Below are positions 1 to 9,584 of a stretch of 64,000 nt of DNA, in pieces. The notes under the pieces were generated by a model that was not told the origin of the DNA, made no database searches, and saw only the letters and a list, made by a program, of their open reading frames with translations. Origin of the DNA: DATAYA01 sp963754235 (GTDB lineage: Bacteria > Pseudomonadota > Alphaproteobacteria > Acetobacterales > Acetobacteraceae); contig CAVWFK010000018.1 in NCBI GenBank assembly GCA_963754235.1, positions 62,001-126,000 of the forward strand, given 5' to 3'. Position 1 is the first letter of the stretch. The number at the start of each line of letters is the position of its first letter. The position numbers were made by a program, and so were the translations under genes.

Positions 1-1
1 G

Positions 2-1982
2 CTGCCGCGTGGCGCGTGGCCTCGGTTCGCGGGCAAGCTCGCGGCAGGCAGCGTCATCGGTGTGTGCCTTGCGCTGCCGTTGATCGTGCCGTTCGCGCAG
101 TATCTGCGTGTCGCGTATCTCGGCTGCTGCCATTCCGGCGTCTATGCCCATGCCTGGCTGCCCCGCGTCGCGATGGCGTTTCAGCTCTTCCCCTACAGCT
201 TCGGCCCGATCGGCATGGCGCATGGGACGGCGCACGGGGCCGAGGTGTACGCGCCGATTGCGATCTTCTGGGGAGAGGTCGGGGGATGGCTCGGCCTGCT
301 GCCGTTGCTGCTTGCGATCATGGCCGTGCTCAACACGCTTTGGGCGCGCGTGCCGCACGCGTGGTTGCGCTGGATGCTGTTCGCGTGGGCGATCGTGTGG
401 CTCGCCCGCAGCTATGGCCTGCCGTGGGCGATCGCGCTGGTCAATCTGATCCCAGGGGTTGCCGCGACCGTCGCGATCCGGTTCGTGATGCCGTCCGTCG
501 AGTTCAGCGTCTTCGTGCTGGCAGCGTTCGCCTTGACCGACTGGCGCCGCGGCGTCGTGCCATCGCGCCGGCACCTGACGATTATCGCCGCCTGCACCGC
601 GGTCGTGGCAGCGGGGGTGCTGCTGGCGTCGGCGGAAACGCTGCGCTTCGATGTACCGATGCCGCTGCTCGCGGCGGCGTCGATCATCATCAGCATTGCG
701 GCTGCCGGATTCCTCCTTCCTGTGCTTGCGGCTGCATCCACCCTGGCCCGTGCGGCTCTGGCGGCGGGCGTTGTCTTGCTGGAAGCGGCGTTGCTGATCG
801 GCGTGCCGCAACTGGCCGATCTGCGGTCCGGTCGCCTGGATCTCGGCGGGGTTGCCTATTTGCAGGCGCATCAGGGATTGTCGCGCGCCTATTCACTGGG
901 CCCGTTCGACGTGAACTACCCCGCCGCATTCGGCGTCGCCGTGATCGACGGAACGCAGCTTCCGATGCCCCAGGACTGGGCAGACTACATCCACACCCGG
1001 CTCGATCGCTACGCCGATCCGATCATGTTCACCGGGTTTGAGCCGAGGGAGCTGGGCGGCCAACCAAGCCAGACGGAAGAATTGCTGCGGAATCTGGCCA
1101 GCTATGAGGCGGTCGGCGTCCGGCACGTGCTGGCGCCGCCGGGCACGGACCCGTTCCAGCCTGCGATCGCGCTGCCGATCGCCACCCAAAACTCCGGCGG
1201 CGTTCGCCTGGCGGCAGGAGACTCGCTCGAAGGCACGCTGCCACCCGGCCCGGCCGGCGGCGCCGTCATCGGGGGCGCCAAAATCGTGCTCGGCACCTAT
1301 CAAGGCCAGTCCAGCGGGCCGCTATCGCTGCAATTGTGTGTCGGCGCGCGATGTGCGCAGGGCAGCGCGGATTTGAGCCAGGCAACCGATAACCTGCCCT
1401 TCGCGATCCCGCTCCATCCGTTGCTCAAACTGCCGCCGGATGCGAGAGTGCATTTCAAGCTGGTTCACGGCGCCGGCGAGCCGGTGATGATCTGGCTGGG
1501 CCGCGCACCGGCCGGCAGCACGGTCTCGGGCGCGCAGCACCTGCCGCGGCTGGCCCCGATCCTGTCCCTGACACGGCCCGCCGCCGGGCCTGCCCTCGTG
1601 TTCGCGAACGCGACCATGAGCATCTATCGCCTGCCCGATCCCGCCCCGTATTTCAGCGCCGCCGCCGGGCCATGCCGGCTGCTGGCGCAAGGCCGGAAGG
1701 CGGTGCACGCAATTTGCGACACGCCGGCCACGCTGGAGCGTCGCGAATTGTTCTTCCCGGGATGGCACGCGCTGGTGAACGGTGCGGAAGTGCCGCTTAG
1801 CCGCACCGATTTCGATCTTCCAGTCGCTGACGCTGCCCAAGGGCAGCAGCGACGTGCGGTTCTTCTACCGCCCGCCCTTCACCCGCCTCGCCGTCGCGCT
1901 CGCGTTGCTCGCCGTGCTTGCCTGGGTCGGTGCGGTGGTGCGGGGGCTGGTCAGGAAACCGCGCGCGGAGCGACGTCGTTGA
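2..1982 (+). CDS. YfhO-like large membrane protein, C-terminal part (partial, frameshifted)
   Basis: The frame is open from the first bases of the window, so the start lies outside it. The N-terminal visible half is strongly hydrophobic, with about eight membrane segments up to roughly base 820. A soluble C-terminal half follows, with phrases typical of the ends of YfhO-like or glycosyltransferase-like membrane proteins: a segment reading SIYRLPDPAPYF, then RRELFFPGWHALVNG, and near the end FFYRPPF followed by a last membrane helix. That ending is reached only by changing frame at about base 1815. The original frame would otherwise run into repeat DNA. I take this as one gene with a one-base indel. 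Such proteins usually act in cell-surface glycan or lipid-linked sugar metabolism, but the substrate cannot be told here. Confidence 0.6.
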
Positions 1983-2067
1983 GAGACTTGGACAATGTTA
2001 GAAGGGATACCAAAAACAACGCGACGCGACGCGGGACGAAGCGCTATGATCCGTGCGTGACTTCCCT

Positions 2068-2205
2068 TCTCCCTCTCCGCCCGCGCTTGCGGGGGGAGAG
2101 GGCCGGGGAGAGGTGGGCCGGCCGGCTGGCTCGATGCATCGCTTTTGGCCGCATTACCCACCTCACCTAACCTCGCCCCCCGCAAGCGCGGGCGGAGAGG
2201 AGCAG
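2068..2205 (-). repeat. Dispersed ~138-bp hairpin element, copy 1 (inverted orientation)
   Basis: The ends are inverted repeats built on CTCTCCGCCCGCGCTTGCGG and its complement, and the core contains a GTGGGTAATGCGGCC-type sequence. The same element occurs at 24281-24418 and 36651-36788 in the opposite orientation. It lies between two genes and next to a tandem array. It resembles a non-autonomous palindromic intergenic repeat. No coding capacity is evident. Confidence 0.85.
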
Positions 2206-2272
2206 TTGAGGCGCTGACCATGATCGCCGCGGCGGGAGCTGGTTCAGCCGGTGCAGGACGCGTGGGCGGCCC

Positions 2273-2890
2273 CGGTTCGGCCGGCCGCCGGGGGGCGCGG
2301 CGAGCGTGATCCGCCCTGTTCTGAGGCCGGTTCGGCCGGCCGCCGGGGGTCCGCGGCGACCCTGATCGGTCCTGTTCTGAGGCCGGCTCTGCCGGCCGCC
2401 GGGGGTCGCGGCGAGCGTGATCCGCCCTGTTCTGAGGCCGGTTCGGCCGGCCGGCGGCCGGTCGCGGCGACCCTGGTCCGCCCTGTTCTGAGGCCGATTC
2501 GGCCAGCCGCCGGGGGTCGCGGCGACCCTGATCCGTCCTGTTCTGAGGCCGGCTCGGCCGGCCGCCAGGGGTCGCGGCGAGCGTGATCCGCCCTGTTCTG
2601 AGGCCGGCTCGGCCGGCCGGCGGCCGGTCGCGGCGACCCTGGTCCGCCCTGTTCTGAGGCCGGTTCGGCCGGCCGCCGGGGGTCGCGGCGACCCTGATCC
2701 GTCCTGTTCTGAGGCCGGCTCGGCCGGCCGCCGGGGGTCGCGGCGAGCGTGATCCGCCCTGTTCTGAGGCCGGCTCGGCCGGCCGCCGGGGGTCGCGGCG
2801 AGCGTGATCCGCCCTGTTCTGAGGCCGGCTCGGCCGGCCGCCGGGGGTCGCGGCGATCCTGATCCGCCCTGTTCTGAGGTCCGTTCGGCC
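2273..2890. repeat. Tandem array, 11 copies of a 55-56 bp GC-rich unit
   Basis: The core CTGTTCTGAGG starts at 2314, 2372, 2427, 2483, 2538, 2593, 2649, 2704, 2759, 2814 and 2869. Spacing is 55 or 56 bases, with one of 58. Between the cores, each unit carries CGGCCGGCC followed by a GGGGGTCGCGGCGA-like stretch, with alternating variants (GAGCGTGAT or GACCCTGAT). The unit is not a multiple of three, so the long minus-strand frames through it cannot encode a regular repeat protein. There are no unique spacers, so it is not a CRISPR array. It fills the gap between the membrane protein gene and the signalling genes. Confidence 0.9.
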
Positions 2891-2977
2891 GCCGTAGCGA
2901 GGCGCCGTAGCGGCCTTGGTTGCAACCGGACGGCCGGGCCCTAATCTGTCAGCCGTCCAGCCCTGCCGGGAGCCGCG

Positions 2978-4561
2978 ATGACATCCGAGGCGCAGCCGGC
3001 CGAGAGGTCGGCGCAGCCATCGTCCGCCCTCTCGACGCCGATCCTCTCCACGCCGGCGCTGCCGTCGCGTGCGCTCGGGCGGACCGGGGTCGCGGCGCTG
3101 GCGGTCGGGCTCACGGTGCTGCTCGCGATCGTGGGCGGCAGCGTCTGGCTCGCCGCCCGCAACCGCGCGGGCGCGGACCAACTGGCACAAGCGAGCCGGC
3201 TGCGACTGTTGGCGACCGACCTCGCCGCCTCGCTGGTGGATGCCGAGACCGGCCAGCGCGGCTTCCTGCTAACTGGCGAGCCCGCCTTCCTCGCCCCCTT
3301 CACCGATGCCGCGCGCCGGCTGCCGGGCGAGGTGGCAGCGCTGCGGCAGGCGGCGGGACAGCAGCCGCGCACGAGAGCCGACATGACCGCCCTGGTGCGG
3401 CTGGTGCCGGCGAAGCTCGACGAGTTACGGGAAACCCTGCGGCTCGCGCAATCGGGCCAGCGGGAGGCGGCGCTTGCCCTGGTCGCGACCGGACGCGGCA
3501 AGGCGGACATGGACGCGATTCGCGCGGTGACCGCCCGCATGGCGGGCCGCGAGGAACGGCTGGTCGCCGGCCTGCTCGGCGGCATCAACGCACGCGGCAA
3601 CTGGCTGGTCGCGATCGACAGCGCCGGGATCGTGCTGGTGCTGGGCATCGCCGTGATCGTGGGCTTCGGCCTGCGGCGCGCGTTCACCGGGCTGCGCGAT
3701 GCGGGCACGGCACTCGCCGCCGCCAATGACCGGCTCGGCCAGGCAAACGAGACGCTGGAGCAGACGGTGCAGGCGCGCACCGCGGAGCTTACGGAGGCGA
3801 ACGAGGAGATCCAGCGCTTCGCCTACATCATCTCCCACGATCTGCGCGCGCCGCTGGTCAACGTGATGGGCTTCACCAGCGAGCTTGAGGCGGCCGGCGC
3901 CGTCATCGGCCGATACATCGCCGAACTCGCGGCGCAATCGGGGCAGACCGTGCCCGGGCCGGTCGCGGAGGCGATAGACGAGGAGCTGCCGGAGGCGATC
4001 GGCTTCATCAAGAGCTCGACCGCGAAGATGGGCCGCCTGAACGGCGCCATCCTCCGGCTGTCACGCGAGGGCCGCCGGGTGCTGGCGCCCGAGCGGGTGG
4101 AGATGCGCGCCTTGCTCTCCGACGTCGCCGCCACCCTCGCCCATCAGGCCGAGGAGCGCCACGTCGAGATCGTGATCGGCGCCGTGCCCGACCTAGTGAT
4201 CGACCGGCTGGCAGTCGAGCAGGTGTTCGGCAACCTTGCCGAGAACGCGCTGAAATACCTCGATCCCGGCCGTCCGGGCCGGATCGAGATTGCCGGCCGC
4301 CGTCAGGGCGCTTATGCCGTGATCGAGGTGCGCGACAACGGCCGCGGTATCGCCCCGCGCGACCACGAGCGCATTTTCGAGCTGTTCCGCCGCGCCGGCG
4401 ACCAAACGACCCCCGGTGAGGGCATCGGCCTTGCCCATGTCCGCGCCCTGGTGCGCCGGCTCGGCGGGCGCATCGACTGCCAGTCCACCCCGGGCGCCGG
4501 CTCCAGCTTCCGGGTCATCCTTCCTGTTGCCTCAATTGCCGGCAAAGGTGCGGCCACATGA
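2978..4561 (+). CDS. CHASE3-type membrane sensor histidine kinase
   Basis: This 527-residue protein has a membrane helix at about residues 39-59, an extracytoplasmic CHASE3-like helical domain (about 60-205, with ETGQRGFLLTG) and a second helix at about 209-231. A short coiled linker and a HisKA domain follow. The phospho-acceptor is His287 in FAYIISHDLRAPL, and a HATPase domain follows with an N-box (NLAENALKY) and a G-box (DNGRGIAP). The domain order is that of bacteriophytochrome-like or Rcp1-linked kinases. The stop overlaps the start of the next receiver gene (ATGA), so the two are translationally coupled and that receiver is the likely partner. The signal sensed is unknown. Confidence 0.9.
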   Translation: MTSEAQPAERSAQPSSALSTPILSTPALPSRALGRTGVAALAVGLTVLLAIVGGSVWLAARNRAGADQLAQASRLRLLATDLAASLVDAETGQRGFLLTGEPAFLAPFTDAARRLPGEVAALRQAAGQQPRTRADMTALVRLVPAKLDELRETLRLAQSGQREAALALVATGRGKADMDAIRAVTARMAGREERLVAGLLGGINARGNWLVAIDSAGIVLVLGIAVIVGFGLRRAFTGLRDAGTALAAANDRLGQANETLEQTVQARTAELTEANEEIQRFAYIISHDLRAPLVNVMGFTSELEAAGAVIGRYIAELAAQSGQTVPGPVAEAIDEELPEAIGFIKSSTAKMGRLNGAILRLSREGRRVLAPERVEMRALLSDVAATLAHQAEERHVEIVIGAVPDLVIDRLAVEQVFGNLAENALKYLDPGRPGRIEIAGRRQGAYAVIEVRDNGRGIAPRDHERIFELFRRAGDQTTPGEGIGLAHVRALVRRLGGRIDCQSTPGAGSSFRVILPVASIAGKGAAT

Positions 4562-4998
4562 CCGGCATTCCCGTGACCATTCTGCTGATCGAGGACGATG
4601 CGGGCCACGCCCGGTTGATCGAGAAGAACGTCCGCCGCGCCGGAGTGAACAATGACATCCTGCCGTTCACCGATGGCACCAGCGCGCTCGCGCATTTGTT
4701 CGCGACTGACGCCGGCGGGCGGCGAATCGCCAGGGCCCCGATGCTGGTGCTGCTCGATCTCAACCTGCCGGATCGGAGCGGCATCGAGATTCTCGCCCGC
4801 ATCAAGGCAGACGAGCAGCTCAGGCGCATCCCGGTGATCATTCTCACCACCACCGACGATAAGGTCGAGATCGAAAGATGCTACGATCTCGGTTGCAACG
4901 TGTATATAACCAAGCCGGTGGACTACGATGCCTTCGCCACCGCGATCCGCCAGCTCGGGCTGTTCCTCGCAGTGATGCAGGTTCCCGACCCGACCTGA
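4558..4998 (+). CDS. Single-domain response regulator (Rcp1/CheY-like)
   Basis: This is a stand-alone receiver domain of 146 residues. The acidic pocket is IEDD (residues 11-14), the phospho-acceptor is Asp67 in LLDLNLPD, and the conserved lysine is Lys119 in ITKPVDY. The long loop between residues 49 and 60 is typical of the Rcp1 class, which takes phosphate from HisKA kinases such as the upstream one. The start overlaps the kinase stop by four bases. With no output domain, it probably passes the signal by phosphotransfer or protein contact. Confidence 0.9.
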   Translation: MTGIPVTILLIEDDAGHARLIEKNVRRAGVNNDILPFTDGTSALAHLFATDAGGRRIARAPMLVLLDLNLPDRSGIEILARIKADEQLRRIPVIILTTTDDKVEIERCYDLGCNVYITKPVDYDAFATAIRQLGLFLAVMQVPDPT

Positions 4999-5016
4999 AA
5001 GGCGAGCCGGACCAGC

Positions 5017-6078
5017 ATGTTGAACAGCCATCAGCCGATTCGGGTCCTCTACATCGACGACGATCCGGCGGTCGCGCGGCTGGTGCAGCTTCACCTGCGA
5101 CGCACCGGCTGCACCGTGCGCGAGGCCCATGACGGGGCGAGCGGTCTCGCCCTGGCCAGAGGCGAGCGGTTCGATGTCGTGGCACTCGACTACTACATGC
5201 CCGGCCGCGACGGGCTGGAGCTGCTTGCCGATCTGCGCGCGCTGCCCGAGCCGCCGCCGGTGATCTTCGTCACCGGCGCCGAGGAGCCGCGGATCGCTGT
5301 GACGGCGCTGCAGCAGGGGGCGGCCGATTACGTGGTGAAGGATGTGCAGGGCGCGTTCCTGCCGAACCTCTCGAACGCGATTCGGCGCGCGATCGAGCAG
5401 GATCGGCTGCGGCGCGACAAGGAGGCGGCCGAGCGCGCGCTGCGCGAGAGCCGCGACCGGCTGGAGCGGCTCGCCGCCCAGCAGGCGGTGCTGCTGCGCG
5501 AGGTGAACCACCGCGTCGCCAACAGCCTGCAACTCATCAGCTCCTTGATCGGTCTGCAGGCGCGCAAGACGAGCAACACGCAGGCGCAGGCGATGCTCAG
5601 CCAGGCGGCGAAGCGCGTCGAGGCAGTGGCTCTGGTGCATCGGCGCCTTTACGCCTCAGGCGAGGTCGGCTTCGTCGAGATCGACCAATATTTTTCCGGT
5701 CTCGTGGAGGAGCTGGGCCGGGCGGTGGACGAGGCCGGCCACCGCATCGAGCTGGAGGCCGAGCCGATCCGGGTCGAAACCGACAAGGCGGTGCCGCTCG
5801 GCCTGATCGTCAACGAGCTGGTGACCAACGCCTTGAAATACGCCTATCCCGAGGGCACGGCGGGCGTGGTGCGCGTCGGCTTCCGTCGTTGCGGCGTGGG
5901 TGAGGTGGAACTGGCGGTGGAGGATGAGGGGATCGGCTTCTCGGAGCATGCCGAGGTGCCGCGCGGCAGCGGCCTCGGCGGGGTGATCGTGGATGCGATG
6001 GCCCGCAGCATCGGCGCCACGCTGGCGCGCGCGCCACAGGCCCGCGGCACCCGCTTCGTGCTGCGGCTGGCGAGTTGA
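5017..6078 (+). CDS. Receiver-HisKA_2 hybrid histidine kinase
   Basis: This 353-residue soluble protein begins with a receiver domain (acidic triad IDDDP near residue 14, phospho-acceptor Asp58, lysine in VVKDVQG). A coiled-coil linker (about 130-160) leads to a HisKA_2 domain with the phospho-acceptor His165 in REVNHRVANSLQLI. The HATPase domain has NELVTNALKYAYP. The family is common in Alphaproteobacteria and is often linked to general stress or blue-light signalling. The gene lies 18 bases after the single-domain receiver, so the three genes form one operon and probably one phosphorelay. Confidence 0.9.
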   Translation: MLNSHQPIRVLYIDDDPAVARLVQLHLRRTGCTVREAHDGASGLALARGERFDVVALDYYMPGRDGLELLADLRALPEPPPVIFVTGAEEPRIAVTALQQGAADYVVKDVQGAFLPNLSNAIRRAIEQDRLRRDKEAAERALRESRDRLERLAAQQAVLLREVNHRVANSLQLISSLIGLQARKTSNTQAQAMLSQAAKRVEAVALVHRRLYASGEVGFVEIDQYFSGLVEELGRAVDEAGHRIELEAEPIRVETDKAVPLGLIVNELVTNALKYAYPEGTAGVVRVGFRRCGVGEVELAVEDEGIGFSEHAEVPRGSGLGGVIVDAMARSIGATLARAPQARGTRFVLRLAS

Positions 6079-6140
6079 GCCGCCGTCGCCGCCGCCACCA
6101 GGCGCCGAAAGTCTGACTTTCCCTCGTCATGTCCTGGGTA

Positions 6141-6650
6141 TTACGTGCGATGGGCCCGATTCGGCAGCATCACCCGCACCACTCGCCACGACGTGCCCTC
6201 AAGCCGCATCTGCACCGCGATCACGCCTCGCTCTGCGGTATGCAGCCGGGCGACGAAGCTGCGCGGTCCGTCGAAAAACCCCCAGTCAAGCCTCATGCGG
6301 GCCTTGGGCAAGGCAACCGGCGGGACGGCCTCACGCGGCGCATCGACGGCAGCGACCAGGCCCTCGGGGGTCACCACGCGGTCGATCACGTGATTGACGA
6401 CATGGGTGACGAACGACGCCCCGAACGCCGGCAGCTCGTCGGCGGCGGCGTGGGCGAGCGGTGGCGGCGCGGCCCCAGCCTCCTGCGCGCGAAAGCCGGC
6501 GCGCACCTGATTCCAGTCCACATCCGCGGCGAGTGCCGCGCAATCGCCCGCGTGCAGATCGCGCCCGAGCCGGTACAGCGCCACATAGGGCGAACTGAGA
6601 TACGTCGTCCCCAGCACGCCGGCCGCGGCGATCAGCAGCTTGCCAGTCAT
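6141..6650 (-). CDS. DUF2939 family protein
   Basis: This is a small protein of about 169 residues. The N-terminal hydrophobic segment runs into TTYLSSPYVALYRLGRDLHAGDCAALAADVDW, which matches the start of DUF2939 proteins (a membrane anchor followed by the SPY..LY motif). The C-terminal part ends in MRLEGTSWRVVRVMLP. I chose the ATG at 6650 because it gives the usual short N-terminal helix. An in-frame upstream start at 6683 adds only an Arg/Gly-rich tail. The gene converges on the kinase operon. Its function is unknown for the family. Confidence 0.7.
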   Translation of the reverse strand: MTGKLLIAAAGVLGTTYLSSPYVALYRLGRDLHAGDCAALAADVDWNQVRAGFRAQEAGAAPPPLAHAAADELPAFGASFVTHVVNHVIDRVVTPEGLVAAVDAPREAVPPVALPKARMRLDWGFFDGPRSFVARLHTAERGVIAVQMRLEGTSWRVVRVMLPNRAHRT

Positions 6651-6811
6651 CGTCCCCCTCCCCCGCCCGACCGCCAACCCCAAGGGCGGCGATGGACCCC
6701 ACTGCCCCTATAGCACGTATGCGACCGACCGATCACAAGCTGCACGAGCGCCTCACTGCCAGTTGCGAGCGCCCCCTTCGTCGCGACCTCCCTTCCGCCT
6801 ATGTAGCCGGT

Positions 6812-7630
6812 ATGGATAACGATTTCACTGACGAAGAGGTTCGCCGCTACGCCCGCCATATCCTGCTCGCCGAGGTGGGCGGCACCGGCCAGGCGCGGCT
6901 GCGCGCGGCGCGGGTGCTGATCGTGGGCGCGGGCGGGCTGGGCTCGCCGCTCGCGCTCTACCTCGCCGCCGCCGGGGTGGGCACCCTCGGGCTGATCGAC
7001 GACGATCGCGTCGAGCTGTCCAATCTGCAGCGGCAGATCGCCCACACGACCGATCGCATCGGCACGCCCAAGGTCCAATCCGCCGCCGCCGCGGTGCGCG
7101 CCATCAACCCCGCGACCCGGATCGAGGCGCACGAGACGCGTCTCGGGCCGGACAACGCGCTGGACCTTGCCCGCGGCTATGATCTGGTGTGCGACGGCAC
7201 CGACAATTTCGCCACCCGCTTCCTGCTCGCCGATGCCTGTGCGCTGGCCGGCTGCACGCTGGTGTCGGCCGCGGTGCTGCGCTTCGAGGGGCAGATTTCG
7301 ACGTTCAAGCCGCACGCGGGCGGCCCCTGCTACCGCTGCCTCTACCCCGAGCCGCCGCCCGAAGGGCTGGTGCCGAGCTGCGCCGAGGCCGGCGTGTTCG
7401 GCGCCGTCACCGGGGTGATGGGGACCTTGCAGGCGACCGAGGTGCTGAAGGAGCTGCTCGGCATCGGCGAGGGCCTCTCCGGCCGGCTGCTGATCTGGGA
7501 CGCGCTGGCGGCGCGGTTCCGCGAGGTGCGGCTGCGGCGCGATCCGAATTGCGCCCTGTGCGGCGCGGCCCCCACGATCCGCGACCTCTCCGCCCATCGC
7601 GGCACGGCGGCGGCGGTCTGTGGCGTCTGA
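6812..7630 (+). CDS. moeB: MoeB/ThiF/HesA-type sulfur-carrier adenylyltransferase
   Basis: This 272-residue E1-like enzyme adenylates the C-terminal glycine of a ubiquitin-like sulfur carrier such as MoaD or ThiS. The nucleotide-binding loop is GAGGLGSP (about residues 39-46), followed by IDDDRVELSNLQRQI, which is characteristic of this family. Two pairs of cysteines, CYRC and CALC, form the structural zinc site. There is no C-terminal rhodanese domain, so it is the short form. The ATG at 6812 starts the conserved FTDEEVRRYARHI motif. A DsrE-like gene overlaps its end, consistent with a sulfur-handling role. Confidence 0.9.
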   Translation: MDNDFTDEEVRRYARHILLAEVGGTGQARLRAARVLIVGAGGLGSPLALYLAAAGVGTLGLIDDDRVELSNLQRQIAHTTDRIGTPKVQSAAAAVRAINPATRIEAHETRLGPDNALDLARGYDLVCDGTDNFATRFLLADACALAGCTLVSAAVLRFEGQISTFKPHAGGPCYRCLYPEPPPEGLVPSCAEAGVFGAVTGVMGTLQATEVLKELLGIGEGLSGRLLIWDALAARFREVRLRRDPNCALCGAAPTIRDLSAHRGTAAAVCGV

Positions 7631-8021
7631 CCCCGGCGCGCACGATGGCGGGCCGCTCGCGATCCTGCTGCTGAGCGGGACGCACGAGCGGGCGCATTAC
7701 GCCTTCGTGATCGCCGCCGGCGCTGCCGCGCTGGGCCGGTGCGTCACGCTGTTCGCGACCAACGGGGGCATCCGCGCGCTGCTGGCGGACTGGTCCAGCC
7801 TCGCCGATGCCGGGCGCGACGCCGCGATCCGCGCGCGCGGCGTCGCCGGGTTCGGGGAGTTGCGCGAGGCGGCGCGCGAGCTCGGCGTCGTGTTGCTCGC
7901 CTGTGAGGCCGGGCTGCGCGCGGAGGCGCTGGACCCGGCCGGCCTGCTGCCGGGTGTGGCCGTCGCCGGCGTCGCGACCCTGCTGGAAGCGGCGCGCGGC
8001 GGGCAGATCGTGACGCTCTGA
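7620..8021 (+). CDS. DsrE/DsrF-like small protein
   Basis: This 133-residue protein starts with GTG inside the last codons of moeB, giving an 11-base overlap and likely coupling. It has the fold pattern of DsrE/peroxiredoxin-like proteins: LAILLLSGTHERAHYAF, then FATNGGIRALL, an amphipathic middle, and VLLACEAGLRA. A cysteine sits in the last motif (LLACEAG), where sulfur-relay members keep theirs. The role is inferred as sulfur transfer or regulation together with MoeB. The specific partner is not evident. Confidence 0.7.
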   Translation: MASDPGAHDGGPLAILLLSGTHERAHYAFVIAAGAAALGRCVTLFATNGGIRALLADWSSLADAGRDAAIRARGVAGFGELREAARELGVVLLACEAGLRAEALDPAGLLPGVAVAGVATLLEAARGGQIVTL

Positions 8022-8040
8022 CGCGGGAGGGAGGCGGGCG

Positions 8041-8865
8041 GTGACCAATCTGGACGAACGCCTGGATTTCGCGGTGCGGATCGCGGTCGAGGCGGGCGGC
8101 TTGGCGACGCGGATGCGCGGCACGCTGCGCGCGGTAGAGGCCAAGAGCGCCATCGACTTCTGCACCGAGGCGGACCGCGCGGTGGAGCAGCTTATTCGCA
8201 CCCGCGTGACCGGGCGCTTCGGCGACGCCATGATCGGGGAGGAATACGGCGGCGGAGCCGGCGACAGCCTCTGGGTGGTCGATCCGATCGACGGCACGTC
8301 CGGCTACATCCACGGCACGCGTCGCTGGTGCGTCTCGATCGCCTACATGCGTGCGGGCCGGATCGAGCTCGGCGTCATCTATGCGCCGGCCGATGACCGG
8401 CTGTTCGCGGGCCGTCGCGGCGGCGGTGCCTTCCTCAACGGCCGGCCGATCGAGGTCAGCCGGCTCCGCCACGGCGCGGAGCCGGTGGTCGAGCTCGGCT
8501 GGTCGGAGCGGCGGCCGCTCGGCGCCTATTGCGCGCTGCTGCTGCGGCTCGGCGCGATCGGCGCCGAGTTCCGCCGGCACGGCTCGGGTGCGCTCGGTCT
8601 CGCCGAGGTCGCCTGCGGCGTGAGTGACGGCTACGCGGAGCTGCATATCAATGCGTGGGATGCGCTGGCCGGAATCCTGTTGGTGCAGGAGGCCGGCGGC
8701 CGCACCAGCGACTTCCTCGCCGGCGACGGGCTGCGGCGCGGCAACCCGCTCGTCGCCGCAACGCCGGAGCTTTTCGGTGCGATCGCACCGCTGGTCATGC
8801 AGGCGCCGGGTGACGAGGCAAGCGGCCGCATCACCTCATGCGAGCGTCGTCAGCCGCCCAAGTAG
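8041..8865 (+). CDS. Inositol-monophosphatase family phosphatase (histidinol-phosphatase or SuhB/CysQ-like)
   Basis: This 274-residue protein carries the metal-binding motifs of the family: GEEYGGG, then WVVDPIDGTSGYIHG, and NAWDALAGILLVQEAGG near the C-terminus. The family hydrolyses phosphomonoesters with Mg2+. The exact substrate (histidinol phosphate, inositol phosphate or 3'-phosphoadenosine phosphate) cannot be settled from sequence. The start is GTG, preceded by a strong GGGAGGGAGG ribosome site. The 3' end overlaps the end of livF on the other strand by 16 bases, so the two genes converge. Confidence 0.85.
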   Translation: MTNLDERLDFAVRIAVEAGGLATRMRGTLRAVEAKSAIDFCTEADRAVEQLIRTRVTGRFGDAMIGEEYGGGAGDSLWVVDPIDGTSGYIHGTRRWCVSIAYMRAGRIELGVIYAPADDRLFAGRRGGGAFLNGRPIEVSRLRHGAEPVVELGWSERRPLGAYCALLLRLGAIGAEFRRHGSGALGLAEVACGVSDGYAELHINAWDALAGILLVQEAGGRTSDFLAGDGLRRGNPLVAATPELFGAIAPLVMQAPGDEASGRITSCERRQPPK

Positions 8866-9560
8866 AGGCGGCGGACGTGATCGTTGTCGAGCAGCGCGCG
8901 GCTCTCGCCCTCCAAAGCGACGCGACCCGTCTCAAGCACATAGGCGTGCTGCGAGATGCGCAGCGCCAGCCGGGAGTTCTGCTCGACCAGAATCACGCTG
9001 ACCTTGTCGTCGCGGTTTACGGATGCGATCAGGCGTGCGATGTCGCGCACCACGATCGGAGCCAGGCCGAGCGAAGGCTCATCGAGAATCAGCAGCCTTG
9101 GCCGGGCCATCAGAGCACGGCAGACGACCAGCATCTCCTGCTCGCCGCCCGACAATGTACCGGCCCGCTGGCCGATCCGCTCGCGCAGCCGTGGGAAGCG
9201 GTCGCAGAGCCGGTCAAGGTCCGATCGGATCGCGCCGGCATCGCGGCGCAGATGGGCGCCCATCAGCAGATTGTCGCGTACGCTCATCAGCGGAAACACG
9301 CGGCGGCCTTCGGGCACCATGCTGACGCCGCGATTGACGATTTCCGACGGCCCCAGCGTGTCGATGCGTTCCCCCTGGAACGTGATCTCGCCCGCGAAGG
9401 GCTTCACGAGCCCGGTGATGGCCCGCAGCGTGGTCGTCTTGCCGGCACCGTTGGCGCCGATCAACGCGATGCACGTGCCTTCATCGCAACTGATCGACAC
9501 ATTGCGCACGGCAACGACCTTGTCGTAGCGAACCGACATGTTGCGGCAGCTGAAATACAT
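8850..9560 (-). CDS. livF: Branched-chain amino acid-type ABC transporter ATPase LivF
   Basis: This 236-residue ATPase is the last gene of a minus-strand livKHMGF operon. The Walker A motif is GANGAGKTT, the signature is LSGGEQEMLVVCRAL, and Walker B is RLLILDEPSLGLAP. It powers import by the LivHM permease together with LivG. The substrate of the cognate binding protein is not certain. Many alphaproteobacterial systems of this type take up amides, aromatic acids or other small carboxylates. Confidence 0.92.
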   Translation of the reverse strand: MYFSCRNMSVRYDKVVAVRNVSISCDEGTCIALIGANGAGKTTTLRAITGLVKPFAGEITFQGERIDTLGPSEIVNRGVSMVPEGRRVFPLMSVRDNLLMGAHLRRDAGAIRSDLDRLCDRFPRLRERIGQRAGTLSGGEQEMLVVCRALMARPRLLILDEPSLGLAPIVVRDIARLIASVNRDDKVSVILVEQNSRLALRISQHAYVLETGRVALEGESRALLDNDHVRRLYLGG

Positions 9561-9584
9561 TGCGCGGCAATATCCCTGGGCAGA

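Noticed and set aside
2273..2890. CRISPR array
   Set aside because: The whole unit is repeated without unique spacers, and there are no cas genes.
1865..3190. Minus-strand 441-codon frame through the tandem array, resembling a repeat protein
   Set aside because: The repeat unit is 55-56 bases, so the frame rotates and the peptide repeats are not regular. The frame also overlaps the membrane protein end and the kinase start. Lack of stops is due to high GC.
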